The notes beneath the pieces are model-generated. The model searched no databases, was not told the DNA's origin, and worked only from the letters and a program-made list of their open reading frames with translations. From NCBI GenBank assembly GCA_907165275.2, contig OU015668.1:7311658-7375657 (forward strand): a DNA stretch of 64,000 nucleotides. The letters are read 5' to 3'. Position numbers and translations under genes: made by a program. Position 1 is the stretch's first letter. Every line of letters begins with the position of its first letter. This stretch comes from Zygaena filipendulae. Taxonomy: Eukaryota > Arthropoda > Insecta > Lepidoptera > Zygaenidae. Below, in pieces: positions 37,404-47,874 of the stretch.

Positions 37404-38574
37404 TGATTACTTTCCATGTGGCTTTAATTTTATCATTACTATTTTTGATCTTTGAACTAATAAAATGGGACTTACATAACATGCAAACTGTTTTGAAAAT
37501 TTTTGAATATGATTTTACATACTCTTTAAACTCTTCACTATGATTGAACTGCCTTTCATAGTATAACCCATATAACACTTGCCTACTTTTGTGTATTCCT
37601 ACTGTTGCCCATTCGCTAAAGGCTGGACTGTTGGTAACTGTGATCACCTTGGAACTAAATATTGAGTTATAATGATGGTGAAACGTTTGAAAGAAAGAAT
37701 TATATAAGGAATTAGGATCTGAGTTTGACTGTGTAAAAGATAAGTTATTAATCAATTCTACCCGCATTCTCTCCAAGCGATCAGTAGTTACCGGCACATA
37801 ATTAATTTTCCTTTTAGTTTCATGGTTTTTTATTATTTCAAAATTTATTAACTGACCAGAGTGGTCAGAGTCTAATTTGTTAATAATATTCTTGTGTTTG
37901 GGAACTACATCACTATAAATATTATCCAAACTGGTTGACGTAGTAGTGCATATCCTAGTAGGCTCCATAAATAAATTTAAAAGATTGTGAGATTTGAATA
38001 AATTTAGAATATTACAAGACAAGAATGTTTTTTCTAGAATGTTAATATTAAAATCTCCACATACAAACAACTTCTTACCAGTATTACTTAACTTGCATAA
38101 AACAACATCCATAATTTCTGAAAAATAAGTGTAATCGCCAGAAGGAGGTCTATATACACAAACAACAATGAATTGCTCTAATTGTACACAGGCAAGCTCA
38201 ATTACACATTCTACAGAGAGAGATACAATATCCTTCCTTTCTTTAAATTTAAGGTTTTTATTTATAAAAATTAACGACCCCCCATGTATTGCATTCACTC
38301 TGCAGAATGAGCTACCAACCCGGTGATTACTGAAATTAAACATGAGCTGATGCCCCCTTAACCAGTGTTCTGTAATACACATAATACTAATACTCTCCGA
38401 ATTCATGAATAATTCCAGCTCCAGCTGCTTGCCAGCTGTCAAACAATATATATTTTGATGCACCAGGTTAATACAATGAACATTTGAAGTATGCTTTTTC
38501 TTTGGACTCCCTTTCAAACAATAATAATCATTTGTCATGTCAGATAACTTAATTAGATTAGTGCCAGAGGTCAT
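37345..38574 (-). pseudogene. LINE endonuclease part of ORF2
   Basis: 410-codon open frame with an apurinic/apyrimidinic-endonuclease-like fold: QNIYCL near the start, TEHWLR, YRPPSG, GDFNIN and SDHSG are the conserved motifs with metal-binding and catalytic Asp/His. Ends in a different frame 59 bases past the start of the RT frame, so protein continuity is broken. Confidence 0.8.
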
Positions 38575-38879
38575 CTCTATTGTCTTATCCTTGTCTTGTC
38601 CATGTATAATATTATTAAGTTAAGCTAAATTTTGTTTAACTCACCGTTTACAGCTTGTATAGAACCCCTAACCGTATCTTGCGAAACACCTAAAAGGTCT
38701 TGTAAGCAGACAACACGACGAATCGACTGAAAGGACTGTATGCATAACAGATGAAGTAACACGTTTTATTATAGCTAAAGAGCATGACCCAAAAACCTTA
38801 ATACACACAAATTCATGCATAATAATTACCTACGTATGTGTCTACATACGTAGGTAATAAATAAAAAAATAAGTTAGTA

Positions 38880-39207
38880 CCAGCTGTTCCCCGCGGTTTC
38901 ACGCGCGAAAATTTCGGAGATCCCGCAGGAACTCTGGGATAAAAAGTGCCCTATGTCCTTTTCTGTATCCCTGACAGTGTATATACAAAATTTCATTACA
39001 AAATTTCACTGGCGTTAATTTCACAGTTCCCGTGGGAATTCCATGACAAAAAGTACCCTATGTCCTTCTCTGTAGGCACCTCTGACAACGTGTGTGCAAA
39101 ATTTCATGTCGATTGATTGAGCCGTGAAGGCGTGAAAGCGTAACAGACAGACAGACAGACAGGTAGACAGACAGACTTTACTTTCGCATTTACAATATTA
39201 ATAGGGA
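38880..39207 (-). mobile_element. Helitron-like element with internal duplication
   Basis: Minus strand starts A|TCCCTATTAATATTGTAAAT and ends cgcgtgaaaccgcggggaac agctgg, with CTAG mutated. Two copies of the 'gtaccctatgtccttctctg' module (about 38950 and 39050) suggest one Helitron inside another. A (CAGA)n run is at 39143-39165. Confidence 0.65.
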
Positions 39208-39287
39208 TCTAGTATAGGAAGCTACGGTAGTCTCGAGTGACACAGAACTTCGAAATTACCGCGGGTGAAACAGCGGGGGAGAGCTAG
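39208..39287 (+). mobile_element. Truncated Helitron-like 3' end
   Basis: gaaattaccgcgggtgaaac agcgggggagagCTAG|T; only the last 60-80 bases of the family are present. It abuts the previous element head to head. Confidence 0.5.
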
Positions 39288-39329
39288 TTTCATAAACAGC
39301 TTTTCACTTAATGCATATGAAAATATAGC

Positions 39330-39594
39330 TATAATAGGGTACTTGCATTAAAATTTTTTGTTTTTAATTTTTCTCTGTCTGTCAGTTTGTTCCGTTTAAT
39401 GTCTGAAACGGCTGGACCGATTTTAATTTTAGAATAGAAAAGAATAGAAAAAAGTCTATTTGATACCATAAAGATAAAATAAGTACAAGCGCGAGTCTTA
39501 AACTAGAATAGTTGGTACCAAAATTTTAATATTTTTTTGGAAATGCTTCAGGAATTTCGAGACTCACGTGGGTGAAACCGCGGGGCACAGCTAG
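39330..39594 (+). mobile_element. Helitron-like element
   Basis: 3' end cgtgggtgaaaccgcggggc acagCTAG|T at 39594; contains ctctgtctgtcagtttgttc near 39375. The 5' boundary is uncertain. Confidence 0.55.
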
Positions 39595-39619
39595 TTAAAA
39601 AATAACTGTATAATTGACA

Positions 39620-39835
39620 GCTGGTTTCCCACACTTTCACCTGCGTTTCGGAGTTCCCGCGGGCATCCGGGATAAAAAGTAGACACCAATTAACGCTTTT
39701 CACCAATTTACGCAATTAACTACGCAATTTAATGTAAGTATACTCCTAAAACGTGAATGCTAAATTTCGTGATGATTGGTTAATAGTTAAGACGTGATAG
39801 CGTAACAAGCAAACAAACAAATCACTACATATTAT
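39620..39835 (-). mobile_element. Degenerate Helitron-like element
   Basis: Plus strand agctggtttcccacactttc acctgcgtttcggagttcccgcggg is a decayed reverse 3' end, followed by the family body and gtaacaagcaaacaaacaaa. Confidence 0.5.
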
Positions 39836-40049
39836 GAAACAAAGTCTTCCAACACGTGTATTCTCTATAAGCTACTTTCCTTTCAATTTTCAGATTCATA
39901 GCTCGAGTAGTTTTCAAAGTTATTTGATGTTAGTTTTTTTTTCAGTGAGTGTCTATGTATAAAAATACCATTCAGCATAATATCCACTTTTACTCGTGAG
40001 TTCTCAAAAAATTTCTTTCATACAAACTTTGGCCTAACAACAAAAAAAA

Positions 40050-40200
40050 AAATCAAATCAAATATTCTTTATTGTTACCATGATAATAAAAATACATAGA
40101 AAAATAACTAATGTGGGCAACAAAGGGCGGCCTTATTGCTAAAAAGCAATTTCTTCCAGGCAACCGTAACCGCCTTAAACCGCCTTCATTATAAACAAAA
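40050..40200 (-). mobile_element. LINE 3' tail fragment
   Basis: Minus strand reads gttgcctggaagaaattgct, ttttagcaataaggccgcccttt ... aataaagaatatttgatttgattt, the abundant lepidopteran LINE 3'UTR with a short tandem-repeat tail. A related tail is at 45640-45760 in plus orientation. No coding part remains. Confidence 0.6.
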
Positions 40201-41121
40201 AGGCACTAGGTCCACTAATCATGAAAACCACAGCCGAAAGGTGCCAGGGAAATAAATTCATTTAATTAAGTCTAATTTCAAACTTAATACTATGACTAAG
40301 TAAAATGACTTAAACGTTCGATACTTGTATGATTGACGATTGCGATGCTCACGTTAAACGCTATAGTAACACTAAAAAGTAAAAAAAAAGTGTGGTGTCG
40401 TGGGACACCGGGCAAGAACGAAGTTCCTTATTATAAAAATATTAATTTTAAGTTTTTAATTTTAAGTATATTAAATAATTTCTCATTAATTACTGCATCA
40501 ACTATACACTTCACAAATCACGCGCCCATTGCCAAAACAACAGGATCCCAGAGCCACATTGACCCGCCACTATACTGATGAGCTGCCAGAGATTAGTCCC
40601 GAAGAGATAGAATTGGCACTTGGACAACTAAAATCCGGAAAAGCCCCGGGCGAGGATGGAGTTACATCGGAGCTCCTAAAAGCTGGTGGCAAACCTGTGC
40701 TAAAGGAGCTTCATCGGATCTTTAATACCGTTCTACGTGATGGAATAACTCCGAGGGCATGGAACAAGAGCGTGTTGTTTTTCAAGAAGGGTGACAATGC
40801 TCTTCTGAAAAACTACAGACCCATTTCTCTCCTGAGCCATGTCTACAAGCTGTTCTCAAGGGTCATCACTAATCGTCTTGCAAGAAGACTTGACGAGTTC
40901 CAGCCTCCGGAGCAGGCCGGGTTTCGGGGAGAATTTGGCACCATAGACCACATATACACAGTGAGGCAGATCATACAGAAAACGGGGGAATACAACCTTC
41001 CTCTGTGTCTTGCCTTTGTGGATTATGAGAAAGCCTTCGACTCCGTCGAGACCTGGGCTGTCATGGAGTCATTGCAGCGCTGTCAGGTCGATTGGCGATA
41101 CGTTGAAGTGTTGAAGTGTCT

Positions 41122-41129
41122 GTACAGCG
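41122..41129 (+). repeat. Left 8-bp target-site duplication of the hAT element
   Basis: gtacagcg, repeated exactly at 42706-42713. Removing the element and one copy restores the LINE reading frame across ...LKCLYSA | TMTVQIQ. Confidence 0.85.
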
Positions 41130-42705
41130 TAGAGCATGGACTATCGGATCATTTTTGTAATACCGGTATTGTTACGATATTCATTTTTAAAATATCGGAA
41201 AACCGGTATTTCGATATTTTTTCGATATTTTGATGTAAAAGAAAAAAACTGGTAAAAAAAGCCGACATGGACTTAAAACACTTAAAATAATCGAAAAAAC
41301 TGAAAAACAAAATATTGAGTACAAAATAAAACTGATCCAGCTACACAAATTTGCTCTCCGTACTAACTGCTTCCTCAGTTGTTCATGTTTGTTTGTAAAC
41401 CAAATATACTCTGCTCTGTTGAGCGTACTCTGGCAGGTCCTTAAAAAAATTAGAAAAGTAACTTTATTATCAAAGATTAGTACAAATAATTTTTTTTTAT
41501 AAAAATTAAAACCAAATAAACTTTTTTTTTGCTATGTACTAAACAATCGTCTCAGTAAAACATAATGTTGGTTTGGCCTATGGTAATCTCTTAAGACTTC
41601 GATGTGGACGGCAACTGCAACTGATGAGATTGAGCGGTCAATTGTTGGCAAATCGATCGTAACTAGTATTATCTTTTAAAGACGACCTTATGTTATTGCA
41701 AGTGTTGGCAGCGGCAGAAAAAGCTCTTTCCGACTCTACACTGGTGGGTGCAGTCTGGTATCGTCAGTAAATATCTGTAGAGTGTAGACCTTGTCTAAAT
41801 GAATGCCTTGATCATCCCCGTTTTCATAAACTGCCATTTCAATCCTAATTAGTTTAAGCTTATCGTTCTCATCATGACCACCGCCACTACCAGCTTCATT
41901 TTCTTTCACATTCCTAGGGCTATGTTTCGAAATTTTTTCTATCAAAGACTTCTTTATTAAATTTATTACTGTTCTTTCTCAAAACTACCTGATGATCTTC
42001 ATCTTGATCATCATGATCTTCATCATCACTGACATTAATGCTAGTGTTAGTGCTATCTAAATCAACATTCTGAGCAGAAGAGACTTCAAAACGTCAATAG
42101 AGCGAACAAATAGCCTCCACCATTTCAAAGTTGGTTAATTTGTAAAAGTATTCCATAGCTACTTCAAAGAAGTAGTTTTCTTCTTCTTCTTCTTCAATTA
42201 TGGCAATCTATCGCGATTTCTCGCATTTAATTCTGCCAATGTACGCATTTTTAGCAATTAAAGTAATTATGGCGTAACGCCAATGACAGTATTAGTTTGT
42301 TCCCCAAGATAAAACACGATTCCCTCTCGAAAACCAGCGTCACTCTTGGAAAACAAAATGGCTGCTGAACGGTGGAGAAAATATCGAATAAATAACGCGA
42401 CAGGCATCCACTCGCTACGACCTCCACCGGTCAACAACCGAAGTAGGTAGTTTTCTGGATTGTGTAAATATTGCAAAAGTGTGGTGACAGAAGTCTTTGG
42501 GAAATACAACTAACAGATACCTACAATGAAACGTTGTTTGAATGAAATTTAATGGAATTTATTGTCTTAACTGACGTTTTGACTTTTGACACTACAATAT
42601 CGTAAAACCGGTATTACTGGAATTCGGTATCGGTATTTCAATATCGGATTTTTGCTCCGATATTCCGGTTTTCCGATATTATCGAAAACCGGTATCCATG
42701 CTCTA
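41130..42705 (-). mobile_element. hAT-type DNA transposon (defective, 1,576 bases) inside the LINE
   Basis: Bounded by perfect 11-base inverted ends tagagcatgga / tccatgctcta and by an exact 8-base target duplication gtacagcg at 41122-41129 and 42706-42713, the size typical of hAT. Minus-strand translation near 41740-41640 gives PTSVESERAFSAAANTCNN, the C-terminal hAT dimerisation motif. Most of the transposase is missing. Both sub-terminal regions carry many cgatatt / ccggtat repeats, plausible transposase-binding sites. Confidence 0.85.
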
Positions 42706-42713
42706 GTACAGCG
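42706..42713 (+). repeat. Right 8-bp target-site duplication of the hAT element
   Basis: gtacagcg; see the left copy. Confidence 0.85.
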
Positions 42714-43008
42714 CCACTACGATGACCGTCCAAATCCAGAAAAGCCTTACGAAGCCTATCCAACTGCACAGGGGAGTGAGACAGGGGGATGTGATATCCC
42801 CGAAACTGTTCACAGCTGCGTTGGAAGATGCTTTTAAGACACTTGACTGGAAAGGACGGGGCATAAACGTAAATAGCGAATACATTTCACACCTTAGGTT
42901 TGCTGATAATATCGTTGTCATGGCAACAACGCCCCAGGAACTACAGCAAATGCTGACCGGGCTAAATGGGTCCTCTCAGCAAATTGGTCTACGGATGAAC
43001 TTGAACAA

Positions 43009-43045
43009 TTTTTTTTTTTTTTTCAATTCAATTCAATTCAATTCA
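43009..43045. repeat. T-run and (ATTCA)n microsatellite in the RTE LINE
   Basis: About 15 T followed by five ttcaa/attca units, inserted between the RT codons for RMNLN and KTKVMF. Confidence 0.75.
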
Positions 43046-43717
43046 ACAAGACCAAAGTCATGTTCAATCTTCACGTCAAACCGGAACCAATTGCTGTCGA
43101 CGGCGTCCCTCTCGAGGAAGTTAATCACTATGTTTACCTTGGGCAGACTCTTCAGCTAGGCAGAGACAACTTCGAGAAGGAGGTCGATAGGAGGATTCAG
43201 TTGGGATGGGCGGCATTTAGGAAGCTGCGTCAGGTCTTCTTAGCACCTATACCTCAAAATCTAAAGACAAAAGTCTATAACCAGTGCGTCCTACCCGTGA
43301 TGACCTACGGAGCCGAAACGTGGACACTGACGGTGCGACTAGTCCATCTATTCAAGGTCGATAAACGAGCTATGGAAAGGGCAATGCTCGGTGTATCTCT
43401 GGTTGATAGAATTCGTGATGAGGAAATTCGTCGGAGAACCAGAGTCACTGACATAGCCCTTCAAAACAGCAAACTGAAGTGGCAATGGGCTGCAATGGTC
43501 ACATCGGTCGCAGAACGGACAACTGCTGGAGCAAGCGAGTCCTCGAATGGAGACCACGCGTAGGCAAGCGTAGTGTGGGGCGCCCCCCTGCCAGATGGAG
43601 CGACGATCTGCGGTGGGTGGCTGGTAGTAACTGGATGCGGGTGACTGAAGATCGGGATAGGTGGCGAACCCTTGGAGAGGCCTATGTCCAGCAGTGGACT
43701 GCTTCAGGCTTAAAATG

Positions 43718-44100
43718 ATGACTGCATCTGCATTATTTACTGCCACATGCCTCTGTACATTATCAAAAGGTTGTGGTTTTATCAAAAAGATGAATTCGAT
43801 GGATTTTTACCGAGGGTTCTACATTTCTACAACCCTTGGTGGAAATCCGAAAAGAAATTCTCACCATGCAGACGCACGTTAAGAAAAAAATCACAGATAT
43901 TATATTAGCAACCAACCAGTAATGATATTTTGTTTTTTTTTATTTATTTATTCACAGAAAAGGTACATACATACAACCAGGAGAACCGCAAAGTAATAGA
44001 AAAAGAAGTCTGTGTCCTACTTTTACGAAAGTCGTTATTATTTTGTGTTGAATATAAAGATGATTTTGTATAAAATGCGCTTTATAAAGAATTTTTTTAA
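43718..44100. other. Stretch without recognised genes
   Basis: AT-rich; a short run tttttttttatttatttatt at 43930-43950 and ggtacatacatacaac suggest a LINE tail. Nothing else supported. Confidence 0.5.
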
Positions 44101-44179
44101 TTATTAAAAAAAAAAATCGAAATGACGCGAATAGTTACAATATAGTATAACTGTCAATTTTATCGCAGTCATCAAATAA

Positions 44180-44500
44180 CCCGCCCCTGACAGTTCCCGA
44201 TGCAAAGGTGCCCATGAGGCTGACCGCATTCCCGCGCTGAATCGCCATGGCCAACCTCTGCACCAGGAACGAGCCGGAACGGGAGTCACCGCAAATTAGT
44301 CTCTAATACGGTTTCCTAACTCAGACACCAATTTCTTTGCATCCGCGCCCCAGCTGCCGAGTGTGTCTACCGTGATCGGAACGAATTTATATTGCGGCTC
44401 CCACACCGCGTATTTAAGCCGCTTTCTGCATGCAGCATCTTCTGCAGCAGCTGCTGGAAAGAGGGTAGAGTTACCCAAGTGGCTGGCGGCTAATGTGCTG
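44180..44500 (-). mobile_element. Non-LTR retrotransposon C-terminal relic
   Basis: Minus strand: RLKYAVWEPQYKFVPITVDT, LGSWGADAKKLVSELGNRI then a frame break and CGDSRSGSFLVQRLAMAIQR GNAVSLMGTF. This pattern (FVP--VDTLGSWG--A--L---G-R------GD-R-GS-L-QR---AIQRGNA-S--GT) is the conserved end of RT polyproteins of several animal non-LTR elements. Short relic. Confidence 0.6.
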
Positions 44501-44541
44501 ACGCAGGTAGCGTCCCAGAAAATAAAAATTAATTTAGTATA

Positions 44542-44772
44542 CTAGCTGTCCCCCGCGATTTCATCCGCGGTAATTTCGGAGTTCCCGCGGAGGTTGCGGA
44601 AAAAAGTACTCTATGTCCTTCAGTTCCCGAGGAAATTCCGGGATAAAAACTATCCTATCTTTTAAGTTGGACCATATTATAAATGGTTGCAAAATTTTAT
44701 CAAAATCCGTTCAGTAGTTTCGGAGTCCATCGCGGACAAACAACGTGACACGTGATTTATATATATTATAGA
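44542..44772 (-). mobile_element. Helitron-like element
   Basis: Minus strand starts A|TCTATAATATATATAAATCA and ends ccgcggatgaaatcgcgggg gacagCTAG|T. Same subfamily as the tandem pair at 8621-9037. A|T target on both sides. Confidence 0.78.
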
Positions 44773-45179
44773 TAGGCATGAAAATATATAAAACATTTTG
44801 AGGTGTTTTATATATATAAAACATCTCAAAAAATTTTCGTCAAATCTACGAATGATTAGGGTTTATAGGAGACGGGCGAACGTTACGTGTCTAAGGTTAA
44901 ACTAGAGTTCTGACCTCACAAAGTGTCCTCTATCAATTATATTTAAGTACCTAGTTACTTAAAATACGTAATCATTGTCATTGACAAAAAATAAATAAAA
45001 CTTATTTAAAAAAATTTAAAAGTAAAATTCATGCTTATGTATGATTACGACATTCATGCTTACAACATACCGCTGTAATTTTGTATTTAATTGTAAAATT
45101 GTCTTTAATATGCTAGTTGACTAATTATTGATTTAGTCAGTCTTGTAGATGCATGAAATATATTGGACACCAAAAACAT

Positions 45180-45770
45180 TCTTTAATTGGACACGTATAT
45201 TTTCTTTTTTCACGTAGTTAATAAAAAAATAATGGCGATATATTGAGTTGAAATTTCGCGTGACGTCACTATCCGGTGCAGTTTGTAGAGAGGTGCAAAT
45301 TGCCGCCGTTTAGGTGCAAATGGTCCAATTCGCAAATGGTCCAGAGGGTTTAGAGTAGGTATGTGTATGTTTTCCAAATCGTTCCAATCGAAACCCGTGA
45401 AATACGTATTATTGTTGAGAAGTTCCGATGACCATCTGTGGTCTTCATTATCAGTTCTACTTCTTCAAATTTTACTTTCCCAAAGCAAATGAACGATTTA
45501 CTGTAATACCCAAATCGAATATAAATGATTTTATATGTTTAAGTATTGTGTAGTTTATGTATGTATATAGCATACTCATATGAACGCTTTGCCCAACCAC
45601 CCATTTCTGTGTATTTTTGTTTTTCCTTTCGTATAATAGGCTGTTTGGAAGAGATCGCAACAATGCGATAAGACCGCCATTTGCATTCTTCTTTATTTAG
45701 GTACTGTAATACTGTTATTTTATGTGCAATAAAGGATTAAATAAATAAATAAATAATAAATACAGCCGAA
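45180..45770 (+). mobile_element. LINE 3' region with tandem A-rich tail
   Basis: The segment ggctgtttggaagagatcgc, gataagaccgccatttgcat ... gtgcaataaagga followed by (ttaaataaataaat)n at about 45735-45758 is a common lepidopteran LINE 3'UTR. Upstream 45240-45460 has no recognised coding sequence. Confidence 0.5.
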
Positions 45771-46009
45771 TGCAGAACCTCCTTCTTTTTGGAAGTCGGT
45801 TAAAAATATTAGATCCAACTTATTTAAGAATATTATATCGAACTTATTTAAGAATAATAGCCATATAATAGCAGACAATTTAGAAAGAACTTGAATAAAC
45901 TTGAATATCGCGAAAAATGGGAACCTACAAAAGTTTTATAGCCTTTTTAAAAATACAAATGTTACGTCTTAGGCGGTGGTATATTTTTATTTTATTTATT
46001 TTATTTTCG

Positions 46010-46742
46010 TTTATTCAGGACAACAACAGCTACAAAAACATATAATAGATTTAGATTCGAAAATTACACTATGAGCCAGTAATAGGCTGCTTTTCCAGCA
46101 ACTGGAGGCTGCGTACCGGAAGCTTCCGCGGAAAGCTGCCGAGCCGCCGCGCTGCAAACTCAGCTGCTGCGAGTACTGTCTACGCTCGTGCATCTGTTTG
46201 CCCCGATCCAGGTTAATTTCTCATATAAATACGCGGGAGATTTGGATTCCAGAAGATTGAACAGTAAGCAAGTCAGATGCAATTTGCGTCTTGATTTGAT
46301 CTTCATGATCTTGTGTGCATTCAGAAAAGGAGTTACATGACTGCGTGAGGGTATGTCAAAACAATATCGCGCACAGGCGTTTTGCACTCTTTGTAGTACG
46401 TTGTTAGTCTTTTTATACAATCGTGGGCCATACACCGTATCTGCATAATTCAGCTTCGAAAGAACTAACGTTTCCACTAATTGAATACGCAGCTTTTTAT
46501 TAATAAAAGGACGGAGTTTACACAAAATTTTTAGTTTGTAGAAACAGTTGGGCACGACCTTTGTGATGTATTTTTCAAACCTTAAATCCTCGTCTACGAC
46601 CAAACCCAGGTTACGCACTTCAGATACCCTTTTAATTGGCTGCCCTGACAATAGTAAGTCAAGTTGCGGCACGCTAGCTAACCTTTTCCTAGTACCAAAC
46701 AAGATGTATTTGGTTTTGGCAGGATTAAGATTAAGACTGTTC

Positions 46743-46745
<3 letters not shown>
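46010..46745 (-). mobile_element. 5'-truncated Jockey/CR1-type LINE, RT C-terminal part
   Basis: Minus strand from about 46745: LNPAKTKYILFGTRKRLASV, PQLDLLLSGQPIKRVSEVRN, LGLVVDEDLRF, LKILCKLRPFINKKLRIQLV, TLVLSKLNYADTVYGPRLYK and LQRVQNACARYCF are the RT thumb and downstream region. Frame ends near 46160. The 5' boundary abuts a Helitron-like repeat starting ctgtctgtctgtctg. Confidence 0.75.
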
Positions 46746-46775
<30 letters not shown>

Positions 46776-47012
46776 TCGCGATAATCTCTGAATCTACTGA
46801 ACGGATTGTCATGCGGTTTTCACAGGTAGATTAAGCTTAGCCTGAATAATACTATTATTCAGGCTGTAATAATACTGAATAATAATAGTAATAATTTAAG
46901 TTAATTTAAGTTGTTGATTTGAGATAGGCTTTGTTTCTTTATAATCGGATGTCGGGGAAAAAAGTTTTTGTATAAAAACCTTTACGCGGGTGAAACCGCG
47001 GGGCACAGCTAG
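46745..47012 (+). mobile_element. Helitron-like element
   Basis: (TGTC)n at 46743-46775, then ttcgcgataatctctgaatc as in 19974-20386, ending acgcgggtgaaaccgcgggg cacagCTAG|T at 47012. Confidence 0.7.
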
Positions 47013-47039
47013 TATATAATATAACAATATTATAAAAAG

Positions 47040-47457
47040 CAAAGATTTGATTTGTTGTTTGTTTGTTACGATTTAACTCATAAACTACAAGACCAATTTC
47101 TAAAGTTCTTTCACCAACATTATCCCTGAGTAACATATGCTATATTGATATCCGGAATTCCCGCGGAAACTCCGGAGTTTGTAAGTTCGTGAGTTTGTGA
47201 GATTGTAGGGGATAATCTCTGGATTATTTTAAAATTTTCTTTCACTTATAAAAAGCTACAGTGAACCTGAGTGACATATGGTAGTTTTTATCCCGGAGTT
47301 TATGAGATTATAATCTCTGGATCTACTGAAGCGATTTTAAAAATTCTTTCACTTATAAGAAGCTAAAGTGACCCTGAGTGACAAAGACTACTTTTTATCC
47401 CAGAATTCAAGTGGTAACTCCGAAATAACTACGGATGAAACCGCGTGGGTCAGCTAG
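47040..47457 (+). mobile_element. Helitron-like element with internal repetition
   Basis: Ends actacggatgaaaccgcgtg ggtcagCTAG|T at 47457. The module 'ctgagtgacatatg-tagtttttatccc' occurs two or three times (about 47110, 47265, 47370). Confidence 0.62.
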
Positions 47458-47874
47458 TTTGACATAAAATGAAACAAAATTTTCTCGATTTCCAATTGAT
47501 TGTGGTAACATAATATAATTATTTTTATTTACATATATCTATACATATTTTCCCATTACATCAAAATATTATCTACTTAAATATTTAAATTAAGATTATA
47601 ATATAATTAACCAAAATATACGATGCAATAAAATAAAATTTATAGGATGGCAAAATGGCAATAATAAAATAGAAATCATACATTAAATATATCAATAAAA
47701 TTAGATATTTATATTATGTCAATAGTAAACATAAAATTAAAATCAAAGTAACATAAAATTTTATAAAAAATTAAAATGAAAAAATTATGTATTAAAATTA
47801 TGTTGGAGCCCATCACCGTGACCGATAAAAATTACATCTGTAACATAATAATTAAGGAGGTAACTATTTTTCAA
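47458..47874. other. Gene B 3' flank
   Basis: Very AT-rich. It should contain the gene B 3'UTR and polyadenylation site; the only AATAAA on the minus strand that I noticed is near 47525. No other feature is supported. Confidence 0.45.

Larger units (their letters stand above)
35690..38574 (-). mobile_element. Jockey/CR1-type LINE, nearly complete ORF2, frame-broken
   Basis: Minus strand. Endonuclease frame 38574-37345 (HCINLVHQNIYCL, MCITEHWLR, VYRPPSGDY, FVCGDFNINIL, SDHSGQLINF). RT frame 37403-35907 (FRPISVLPTFSKIFEKLI, HKQFGFTRGRSTTDAG, DLSKAFDCVEH, GVPQGSILGPFLFLVYINDL, intact active site VLFADDTSLVF). Between KATWKVINEETGK and the RT start only a few dozen codons remain; related elements have about 100 more there, so an internal deletion plus a frameshift is likely. 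The 3'UTR (35906-35690) ends with tandem ttttgaatttt-type repeats, as in CR1-like tails. Probably moved recently in evolutionary terms but is now defective. Confidence 0.82.
40529..43717 (+). mobile_element. RTE-type LINE reverse transcriptase, split by a hAT element
   Basis: Plus strand. First part 40547-41121: ISPEEIELALGQLKSGKAPG, LFFKKGDNALLKNYRPISLL, VITNRLARRLDEFQPPEQAG, DYEKAFDSVE. After the hAT insertion it resumes at 42714: MTVQIQKSLTKPIQLHRGVR, QGDVISPKLF, HLRFADNIVVMA, YLGQTLQ, CVLPVMTYGAETWTLT, and ends GRPPARWSDDLRWVAGS...AYVQQWTASGLK. The active-site box is FADN instead of FADD. A T-rich and (ATTCA)n run at 43009-43045 interrupts it, and the last part changes frame near 43560. 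Defective. Confidence 0.8.

Noticed and set aside
42267..42509. Minus-strand frame MYFPKTSVTTLLQYLHNP inside the hAT element.
   Set aside because: Possibly part of an N-terminal BED-like zinc finger of the transposase (plus-strand reading of the region has scattered C/H), but too short and broken to support as a gene.
43348..43785. Minus-strand 145-codon frame over the end of the RTE LINE.
   Set aside because: Antisense of the LINE C-terminal part; no family resemblance.
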